Shown: positions 12,057 to 19,605 of the stretch, in pieces
How positions within the stretch are numbered: position 1 is the first letter of the stretch
Layout of the letters: each line of letters starts with the position of its first letter
Source: Aquilaria yunnanensis
Taxonomy: Eukaryota > Streptophyta > Magnoliopsida > Malvales > Thymelaeaceae
Length of the DNA: 64,000 bases
Assembly: GCA_039654915.1 (NCBI GenBank)
Contig: CM077595.1
Span: 83,059,501-83,123,500, forward strand
Direction of reading: 5' to 3'
Notes under the pieces: generated by a model
Databases searched by the model: none
What the model was told of the DNA's origin: nothing
The model's input: the letters and a program-made list of their open reading frames with translations, nothing else
Position numbers and translations under genes: made by a program

Positions 12057-12605
12057 CTATGAATCGGTGATTTGCATCTCATCTAGCTTTTTCACAAACT
12101 GGCAAACAGGGTCGTTTAGGGTCAGATTCCCAAGACTGTAACGATCTCGTTCTTTTTGGAAAATTATCCATAATCCAACAACCTCAAATTGCACTATTCC
12201 GCAAGAATGCGCTTCAAGAACCTCTCGAATATCTTCTAGAGATTCCTTACGCAAGCCATTCTTAATGAATCTTATTCTATCATTACGATTTCTGGTGATC
12301 ACTCCTGGAGAACGACATTTATTGCCGCAAATCCACCATCCACAATTATGACAAACGCCTAGCCTCTTTGCTCTTCTTTTTTTGGCATAAGCGCTTTTAC
12401 CAAAGCCGGGCATACGGGGAAAGAACGCTTCTGGAACTTCACCAGCTGAACGAACCTTAGCTTCAATTAGCCACCGCACATTATCAGGAATGCCTTTGTG
12501 CATAAATACTCTGAATCGTTCACATCTAGCTTGATAAATCTTTTTAAGAACATTTATTGGGAAGGAAGGAAAATACTTTCGTAGGGCGGAAAGAGAAGAC
12601 TCCAT
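12057..12605 (-). CDS. 182-aa cysteine-rich protein, copy A, similar to plant RNA-virus nucleic-acid-binding proteins
   Basis: The N-terminal 65 residues look helical and include LRKYFPS. A basic block follows, S-A-Y-A-K-K-R-R-A-K-R-L-G (71-83), then four cysteines spaced C-x2-C-x4-C-x3-C (85, 88, 93, 97), then G-V-I-T-R-N and F-I-K-N-G. The layout of a Y-A-(K/R)-(K/R)-R-R-A patch leading into a short zinc-finger-like cluster recalls the small cysteine-rich proteins of carla-, viti- and allexiviruses, which bind nucleic acid and in several cases suppress RNA silencing. The relation rests on motif pattern only. The C-terminal 80 residues match nothing I know. A TATA box lies about 57 bp upstream. 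The next gene upstream is its paralogue, 216 bp away. Confidence 0.75.
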   Translation of the reverse strand: MESSLSALRKYFPSFPINVLKKIYQARCERFRVFMHKGIPDNVRWLIEAKVRSAGEVPEAFFPRMPGFGKSAYAKKRRAKRLGVCHNCGWWICGNKCRSPGVITRNRNDRIRFIKNGLRKESLEDIREVLEAHSCGIVQFEVVGLWIIFQKERDRYSLGNLTLNDPVCQFVKKLDEMQITDS

Positions 12606-12661
12606 TGATAAAGGAGGCTAAGAAAGAAATTAGTGATTGTAGGAAACGAAAATAACTAACA

Positions 12662-12672
12662 CATATTTATAG
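12662..12672 (-). promoter_or_regulatory. TATA box of cysteine-rich ORF A
   Basis: The minus strand reads CTATAAATATG about 57 bp before the ATG of copy A, nearly the same string as in front of the LOG-type ORF. Confidence 0.6.
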
Positions 12673-12821
12673 TGATGAAAGGGATAATGTGTTAATTACA
12701 CTTACAAAAACAAGTACATTATTGTCAAAAGAAAAGACAAATGACAGCTTATATGTACAGCAATCATGACTGTGGCTCTCATCTTCCACTAGTTTATGTC
12801 TAGTAACGGCTTCAATGCCTT

Positions 12822-13370
12822 CTATAAGTCGGGGATTTGCTTCCCATCCAGTTTTCTCACAAACTGGCAAACAGGGTCATTAAAAGTTAGATTTCCAAGA
12901 CTGTAACGATCCTGTTCTTTACGGAAAGTCCACCATAAATCCATAATTTCCCATTGCACTATTTCACAAGAATGTGTTTCAAAAGTTAATAGGATATCAT
13001 CCAAAGATTCCTTACGCAGGCCATTCTTGATGAATTTTCTTTTATCTTCATGATTTCTGGAGATGTATCCTAAAAAGCGACATTTAGTATTACAATTCCA
13101 TCGTCCACATTTATGACAGACACCTAGCCTCTTTGCTCTTCGCTTTTTGGCATAAGAGCTTTTGCCTACACCAGGCATGTGAGACACAAATGCCTCTGGG
13201 ATTTCACCTGCCAGACGAACCTTGGCTTCGATTAACCACCGCACATCTTCAGGGATTCCTTTATGCATCAGAGCTCTTAATCGTTCACAGCGAACTTGGT
13301 AGATCTTTTTGAGGATGTTCATTGGGAGAGAAGGAAAATATTTTCGCAAGGCAGAAAAAGTAGGATCCAT
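12822..13370 (-). CDS. 182-aa cysteine-rich protein, copy B, paralogue of copy A
   Basis: This ORF has exactly the length of copy A and aligns without gaps; I count 127 identical residues of 182. The basic block (73-81, Y-A-K-K-R-R-A-K-R) and the four cysteines at 85, 88, 93 and 97 are kept, with CHKCGRWNC closer to the viral C-H-x-C-x-R pattern than copy A. The GVGKSSYA run before the basic block is also shared with carlavirus-type proteins. Identity is highest in residues 41-90 and around RYSLGNLT (155-162), and lowest just after the cysteines. An old duplication with both frames open argues for selection on the protein. I see no good TATA box upstream. Function is inferred: nucleic-acid binding, possibly silencing suppression. 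Confidence 0.75.
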   Translation of the reverse strand: MDPTFSALRKYFPSLPMNILKKIYQVRCERLRALMHKGIPEDVRWLIEAKVRLAGEIPEAFVSHMPGVGKSSYAKKRRAKRLGVCHKCGRWNCNTKCRFLGYISRNHEDKRKFIKNGLRKESLDDILLTFETHSCEIVQWEIMDLWWTFRKEQDRYSLGNLTFNDPVCQFVRKLDGKQIPDL

Positions 13371-13516
13371 TTTCTAGGAGAAAGTAAAAGAAAGGAGGGA
13401 GGAAAAGATCAGTTATTATGGGCAACTGAGAGAACCGACTTGAGAGTCACGGAGTACCGTATCCGCCGCTTAACCGGAAAAGTGGATCCTACTTTATTTT
13501 GATGTGAATGACATTT

Positions 13517-13735
13517 CTTATCTTTGATATTCCATCCAGCTGACATCGATCCAGTCCTTGATTATTGAATCCATTGTCCGCTTTTGACAAATTTTCAACG
13601 ACAATATTTCTTGATGTCTGCCTTATCTTTGACCACAGCTATCTCTTATCTTAGATGCTGCTAAGCTGGCATCAATCCTATCCTTCCAGGTGTAGCCTCG
13701 ATTATTGAATCGGTAGCCAGGCTTTTGACAATATT
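13517..13735 (-). promoter_or_regulatory. Duplicated promoter-like segment upstream of cysteine-rich ORF B
   Basis: Two related units of about 90 bp each contain ATTATTGAATC and CTTTTGACAA. On the minus strand the region carries GATAAG three times (near 13517, 13622 and 13647), a motif common in plant promoters. Its place 150-360 bp upstream of ORF B suggests a promoter, but this is inference. Confidence 0.45.
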
Positions 13736-14531
13736 GTCTACTTTATCCTTGGATCCCTGATGGGACTGGGGTCCAGCGTATTAGCTGTGCATCCAGTGAT
13801 AGACTAGTAAGGGCTGATGACATTGAGATCTCAGCTTATATTGCTGTAACTGTGCTGTGAATGTGATTCCCATTTGGTCCTTGTTATGTAAAGGCTATGT
13901 ATGCATGATATGAAATGCATGAATGCAGAACATGTGTAACTAATGTCTTTTTTTTTTTGTATGGATCTAGTTCTTTATGTCTTTGTTTTACTGGATCCTC
14001 TTTGTGATAGCCTTCTTGGACTATCATTGAATCTCTTTATGCTTTCCAGCTTTTGTTTGCTGCCTCAAAAGCCCAACTCTTTTCAAAATCCCCTTTCTTT
14101 GACTTGTTCTTGAATTTTGGCTTAAATTTCTTTAATGTTTGCCCGCCTCATACTTTATGTCTCTTTGGGTACTCATCCCTTGTCATGGATTTCATAGCAT
14201 CAAAGGCTTAACTTTCAATGTCTGTCCTTTTTCTTGTGTCCGGGTTGACACATACTTATCCCCATGTTACAATCTGAATGATTGCTCTTCCTTGAACTCA
14301 TGTTTTGATCCATAAGACTTGCCCCCTTGTCTATTGAACTTCTTTGTTGGCAGTACTCCTCTTACGCTTCGTAGAGACTACTTTGCCCCCCTGAATATGG
14401 TCTTTATGTGGATAAAAGGTATCATCTCGCCTTTGATTTAACAGAAGGTCGAGCATTTCTAGACCTTTGTGCTGGCACTTGATCGTAAATTTCTCTTACA
14501 AGAATCACATCTTATTAAAGAAAGACTCAAG

Positions 14532-14723
14532 CTATCTCCTCACTTTTAAGTCTACATACATTAATGAATAATGGTTTGGCCTTAAAGAAAAACTTTCATC
14601 AATTTGCAAAGCTTGACAAAGTAATTTACGGTCTTTGTTTTCAATTAAAATGTCCTGCCATTCTTCCCTTTCCAACTCGAAGACATAAACTGTGCAAGGC
14701 AATAATGTAGAAACATGATTCAC
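14532..14723 (-). CDS. Small ORF of unknown function in the spacer
   Basis: The 63-aa frame begins MNHVSTLLPCTVYVFELE and is charged and compositionally normal, unlike the T-rich surroundings. I do not recognise it. It could be a remnant of a lost cargo gene or a chance frame. Confidence 0.25.
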   Translation of the reverse strand: MNHVSTLLPCTVYVFELEREEWQDILIENKDRKLLCQALQIDESFSLRPNHYSLMYVDLKVRR

Positions 14724-15239
14724 AATAATAGCCTTTTAACTGAATGAGGATGATATCGAGAGGTAAATGTTAGGTGTGAGGAAAGTTATGTTTGAATGTT
14801 TTTTTTTTGTGGCAGTCTTTTAGCTGAATGAGAATGATATTAAGAGGTAAATATTAGGTCTGAATAAAGTTAAGTTTGAGTGGTGTGAAAGAAGGGTCTT
14901 TTAATACTACTCGTGAGCAAATTTGATTATGGTGAAAAACTCAATAGTGATGACCTCAAACTTGCCACTCTTTCCAGAAAGTTAAACCTTATCTGTTGCC
15001 CCCCCAACTATCGTGGTCTTTATGTATGCTTGGCTTGAAAGTTGCTTTTGTCTTCTAGACCGCCTTTGCAGGTTTTCAGTTTAGAATCCATAGCTCACTT
15101 GTTTTCTTTTTTTCTTTTGCTCTAGTTTGAGCCCTTTTTTTCCTTTCTCTTTTTTTTGTTTTGTTTTGTTTTTTTTTTTTCGTTTTGTTTTTTTGTTTTT
15201 TTTTTGTTCCTTTTTTTTTTTTTGTGTGAGCTATGGTGA

Positions 15240-15740
15240 TGACATATTTGATAACTTTCTTGAAGTGAGATGACTCAAGTGGCCTTGCTTGCTCGTGCTT
15301 GTTCTCAGTTCTTTTTGGTTTTGAATTTTCCCTTGTTGGCTTTTTGATGGAAGGGATGAACTTTTTCTTTTCGGAGTTTGTTACAGAGAACCGAGATCAT
15401 AGCCTTCTTGAAATGAGATGATTCAAGTGGCCTTACTTGCTTGTGTTTGCTCTCAGTCTCTTTTTTTTTTGTTTTGAATTTTCCCTTGTTGGCTTTTTTA
15501 TGGAAGGGATGAACTTTTTCCCTTTTTTTTGGAGTTTGTGTTATGGAGAACCGAGATCATAGCCTTCTTGAAGTGAGATGACTCAAGTGGCTTTATTTGC
15601 TTCTCAGTCTCTCTTTTTTTTTTTTTTTTGGATTTTTTTTTTTGGATTTTCCCTTTAATGGCTTTTTGATGGAAGGGATGAACTTTTTCTTTTCGGAGTT
15701 TGTGTTGCGGAAAACTGAGAACCTTTTTTTTTTTTTTGAG
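15240..15740. repeat. Tandem repeat of about 150-160 bp, three copies
   Basis: Three units carry GAGATGACTCAAGTGGCC (or close variants) starting near 15266, 15405 and 15571, followed by TTTTCCCTTGTTGGCTTTTT and GATGGAAGGGATGAACTTTT. They are separated by T runs of varying length, typical of slippage. Confidence 0.8.
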
Positions 15741-16505
15741 CATTTATGAGAATTGGGAAGCCACTGAAGTCATTTAATATGAGAGCTACCTTGTTTGGAA
15801 ACTAACCCCAAACTTCTTGCAAGGATGTTGATAACCACTGTGAATTCTTTTTGAGGGTTGAGGTGCAACATATGAAATCCTTCTTACTAGATTTGGCAGC
15901 ACTTTCAAGATCATTACTATCAAATTTCCCTTAGCTTTTTATTTTCACCCACGAGTAGTATCATTTAGAAAGCAAAGTATGATAGCAATAATGGATAGTA
16001 TAATGGAAAGGAGTGAGAGATGGATGTAAAAACGGAATTTTTGGTAAGAAGTGGTAGAATGTGTAGGTGTAATAATTGGATTTTTGGTAAAAATTGGTAG
16101 AATGTGTAGAAGTAATAATGGGATTAAAAAGTGGTAGAATGCACACGCAACATCTTTTTGTTAGAGAACAAAAAGAATTACCGGTTGTCGAAAAGTAAAG
16201 TGTGATGGCAATAATGGATAGTATAATAGCAAAGAGTGTAAAAATGGAAAGTAGTAGAATGCACGCATCACATCTTTTTGTTGTACCAGAAAAAGAATAG
16301 CAGGTGTCCATTTAACAAAGACTACACCCTAGATTCTGGACTAAATCTAGGAGATTTTTACTATTAGATTACTTTTGCAAGCTTTCAAAGATACAAGTTT
16401 ATTCAAAGGATTCCCTGTCATTCGAAAATGTATGCGGACTGTTAGGTCAGATCTGACTTGGAGCCCTTCCAAAATCAATGTAATTCCAGCTCAAAATCTT
16501 CACTT

Positions 16506-18386
16506 TCAATTACCAATCACATCGGGCCTAGCAGCTTGACCTCGGTTTTGTTTGATTTGTAGAGGAATGGCCTCGGGACTTGACGGCTTAAGAGTAAGTT
16601 TTGAGATCGGTATAGCATTGGCTTCTTGTTCTTTAATGATCACATTCAGATCATCATCTTCATCTGACATAAAAACGATGAGTTGGGATGAGTCTATGAG
16701 TCTTTGCAGATTCTCACGGAATTCTAAGCATTCTTGGATAGAATGACTCTTATTGTCATGAAAGTTGCACCATTCCTCATCTTCAACTTCTTCATGTCCA
16801 AAAGAAGTCTTTTCCATGATAATCCCTTCTTTCACAAGGCATGAATACACATGTTTCAGAGGAGTTGTAATGTCATTGACTGATTTCTTCATCAACTGGT
16901 GTTCTTCAATCATATTAACCGGTTTTTCTTGATGAGGCGGTAATGGATTGTGGGTGACATTTGGCTCATCAGAAAAGTCCAACCATTTTGACTGAATTAA
17001 TTGTTGGACTTTGCGTTTCAATGCTATGCAATTTTCCAGGCCATGGCCTGGAATGCCGTCATGATATGGGCAATTTATATTAGGATTATACCACCTTGGA
17101 TATGGGGGTTCCAGTGGCCTTGTTGGAATAGGACGAATGAGTTGACTTTCAATAAGTTTTGGATATAACTCAGTGTAAGTCATCGGAATTGGTGGAAATA
17201 CTTCTCTTGGTCTTTGTGTAGGTACTGGAGGAGTCGGAACAGGTGGCCGTAACTGATTAGGCCTGTTGAGAGGATAATTGTTGGGCCTATTGGGAGGATA
17301 ATCATTGGGCCTATTGGAAGGATAGTCATTGGGCCTATTGGTAGGATAATAATTAGGCCTATTGGTAGAATAGGATAGGCGAGGACCGGTAGCCACAGTA
17401 TCCACGAGGGGAATCCTTCTTCCGCGTCCTATTTGTTGTACTTCGTCATATTTTCTTCTGGATGGTCCTCCTCTTTTCATAGGATTATTAAAGGATTCAG
17501 CAATATTCCCAGTCCTAATCTCATGCTCGATTCTTTCTCTAGACGTGACAACATCGGAGAAATTAGTTGCCGAATTGCCAATGAGTTTGTCATAATATGG
17601 GTATTTCAGTGTCTGGAAAAATAAAGTGACCATTTTTTTTTCTATCATGGGTGGCTGAACTTGTGCAGTTAAGTCCCTCCACCGTTGGGCATATTCCTTG
17701 AAAGTTTCTGGCTTTTTCTTCTCCATGTTTTGGAGAGTTTGGCGATCCGGAGCCAAGTCCATAACATGTTTATAGTTGCCGATGAAGGCCTGAGCAAGGT
17801 CATTCCAAGTTTTGATGTTTCTTGGTCCTTGACTTAGATACCACTGCAATGCTGATTTTGTGAGACTTTCCTGAAAAAGTGCAATCCACACCTTTTCATC
17901 TTTTGTGAGTGGTTGTAGTCTCCTTAGGAACAGTGTGATGTGAGTGATGGGATCATTCGTTCCATCGTATTTTATGAAATCCGGTACTTTAAAGTCCGAA
18001 GGGATTATGACGTCTGGCACTAAGCAGAGGTCATCCACTGAGAGAGATCCGAATATATTACCTCCTTCAATGGCTCGCAGTCTCTTCTCTATTGTTTCGA
18101 GTTTTTGAGATTCTCCTTTTTCCTTTGGTGGTGTCTTCTTCTCTTCATACACAGTGTCTTGTTTCAGGTGAACACTAGCAGACTGTCCTGGTTCCTGAAA
18201 CAGGTTTTCTTGGACTGAGACTCGTTGCGGAGTGAATCCCGGAGGATAAGTGGGATCTTGTGCTTCTTTGATGGGAACTTGAGTTACTTTCTCCTTGATT
18301 AGTTCCATGAATTGTCTCATCTGTTCTGCCATACTTTCTATCTTGGACTCCATCTCTATAAGACGTCCTTCGGCTTGTTCTGCCAT
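16506..18386 (-). CDS. gag: Gag polyprotein of the 16.4-kb element, Tat/Ogre type, intact
   Basis: This 626-aa ORF is the capsid and RNA-packaging protein. A coiled-coil-like N terminus (EMESKIESMAEQM) is followed by the retrotransposon Gag fold at about 130-290, with FKVPDFIKYDGT, LQWYLSQG, APDRQTLQNMEKK and FKEYAQRWRDL, all hallmarks of Tat/Ogre Gag. A proline-rich part has five near-repeats of N-R-P-N-x-Y-P-x (about 342-380). In place of a CCHC knuckle there are two C-x2-H-type clusters, CPYHDGIPGHGLENC (439-453) and CNFHDNKSHSIQEC (540-553), as usual in this lineage. The frame stops without running into protease, so pol has been lost rather than shifted. The first ATG, MAEQAEG, is conserved in the second family copy at 62783. 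Intactness suggests recent use. Confidence 0.93.
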   Translation of the reverse strand: MAEQAEGRLIEMESKIESMAEQMRQFMELIKEKVTQVPIKEAQDPTYPPGFTPQRVSVQENLFQEPGQSASVHLKQDTVYEEKKTPPKEKGESQKLETIEKRLRAIEGGNIFGSLSVDDLCLVPDVIIPSDFKVPDFIKYDGTNDPITHITLFLRRLQPLTKDEKVWIALFQESLTKSALQWYLSQGPRNIKTWNDLAQAFIGNYKHVMDLAPDRQTLQNMEKKKPETFKEYAQRWRDLTAQVQPPMIEKKMVTLFFQTLKYPYYDKLIGNSATNFSDVVTSRERIEHEIRTGNIAESFNNPMKRGGPSRRKYDEVQQIGRGRRIPLVDTVATGPRLSYSTNRPNYYPTNRPNDYPSNRPNDYPPNRPNNYPLNRPNQLRPPVPTPPVPTQRPREVFPPIPMTYTELYPKLIESQLIRPIPTRPLEPPYPRWYNPNINCPYHDGIPGHGLENCIALKRKVQQLIQSKWLDFSDEPNVTHNPLPPHQEKPVNMIEEHQLMKKSVNDITTPLKHVYSCLVKEGIIMEKTSFGHEEVEDEEWCNFHDNKSHSIQECLEFRENLQRLIDSSQLIVFMSDEDDDLNVIIKEQEANAIPISKLTLKPSSPEAIPLQIKQNRGQAARPDVIGN

Positions 18387-18461
18387 TAATCTTGTTTGGA
18401 GCCGAGTTGAATATCGGTGTTGAGGTCCAATTTTACCCTTTTAAAGGAATATTTATTTTAT

Positions 18462-18866
18462 TAGATTCTATGCGTATATGATTGATGTGATGGATGCATG
18501 CAATGAGATTATGTTTTTATCAAAATTTATATGCACGTGATTGATGTAATGGAATGCATGCAATGAGATTATTTTTATCAGATTTTATATGCGTGTGATT
18601 GATGTAATGGATGCATGCAATATAAAGTGAGATTATGCTTTTATCAGACTTTATATGCACATGATTAATGTAATGGAATGCATGCAATGAGATTATTTTT
18701 ATCAGATTTTATATGCATGTGATTAATGTAATGGAATGCATGCAATGAGATTATTTTTATCAGATTTTATATGCGTGTGATTGATGTAATGGAATGCATG
18801 CAATGAGATTATTTTTATCATACTTTATATGCACGTGATTAATGTAATGGAATGCATGCAATGAGT
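18462..18866. repeat. Leader tandem repeat, about seven 60-bp units
   Basis: Units carry GATTGATGTAATGGAATGCA followed by TGCAATGAGATTATTTTTATC. They lie in the untranslated leader between primer site and gag. I do not see them in the leader of the second family copy. Confidence 0.85.
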
Positions 18867-19271
18867 GAGTTTGCTTATCCATTATCGTAGAACTTCAAAA
18901 CTTTTAGTTGTCATTATAAAGACCAAAAAGTTAGCATAATTTGATGCATGGTTTTGATGCATGAAGAATAATTGCACAAGAAAGATAAGGTTATTAATAA
19001 GTTAAATAGCAATTAACAACTCATGAAGTATTATGGAAAAATGAATTAAAACCATAAATATAAGACACGAAGAAAATAAAAGTGTAGAGCAACAACATAT
19101 CATAACAAGGACGTGCTTATGGCGTTGGTAAAATGGTAGAAATTCTATGGTCAGTTCTATGGTTAAGTGGGGAGTTCTATATGCATAAGGTAGCTTATCA
19201 AAAAGGCAAGGGATAGTTCCCGAATCCCGTCACTAAATCATAGTGACGGCCCGATTCCTTACCCTCTAGGG

Positions 19272-19472
19272 TTAATGTAAGGAATTGATTAATTCGAGTC
19301 GTAGCTTTTCGTGGGCCCATGCAGAGACTAACCGTCTCAGAAGGCAATACACTACTTTGCTACTTTGAAACCGGTGAAGGCTTGGAGACCGTGGCCTCAC
19401 AAGGACAGCAACACCAATTCCGCTTAGAAAGAATCGTGTTTGATTTAAGGAAGCTCGGGTATAGAGCTTCAT
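19272..19472 (-). CDS. Small leader ORF upstream of gag
   Basis: The 66-aa frame begins MKLYTRASLNQTRFF and lies between the primer site and gag. The same ATG and first seven codons (MKLYTRA) occur in the second family copy near 62116, where the frame then breaks. It may be an upstream ORF that tunes Gag translation or a chance frame. Confidence 0.3.
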   Translation of the reverse strand: MKLYTRASLNQTRFFLSGIGVAVLVRPRSPSLHRFQSSKVVYCLLRRLVSAWAHEKLRLELINSLH

Positions 19473-19583
19473 ATTGTGAATGCATTATGCATGTTTAGAA
19501 TAAGTAAATATAACATATAAATCCACATAATAAGCAAAGTAAATCAAAACAAATCAACTTTAGGCTCGACTCACTAACGTGGA

Positions 19584-19602
19584 GTCCCCAGTGGAGTCGC
19601 CA
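19584..19602 (-). promoter_or_regulatory. Primer-binding site, tRNA-Arg type
   Basis: The minus strand reads TGGCGACTCCACTGGGGAC three bases after the 5' LTR. It is complementary to the 3' end of a plant tRNA-Arg, as known for Ogre/Tat elements. The second family copy has the same site with one change (61982-62000). Confidence 0.85.
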
Positions 19603-19605
19603 AGC

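Larger units (their letters stand above)
13736..16505 (-). other. Spacer between Gag and the cargo ORFs, no pol found
   Basis: Here an autonomous element would have protease, RT, RNase H and integrase. I see none of their motifs on the minus strand. The stretch holds T-rich runs, a duplicated segment near 14750-14860, tandem repeats at 15240-15740 and a duplicated piece at 15960-16290. A short open stretch near 14030-14140 (minus, containing KSWAFEAANKSW) and a 63-aa ORF at 14532-14723 are unexplained. Confidence 0.7.

Noticed and set aside
11280..12070. Plus-strand ORFs over the LOG-type gene and its upstream repeats
   Set aside because: They are shadows of the minus-strand gene and of tandem repeats.
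15961..16311. 116-aa hydrophobic ORF that could suggest an envelope-like protein
   Set aside because: The DNA is an internal duplication with low-complexity translation. No signal peptide, glycoprotein or fusion features are convincing.
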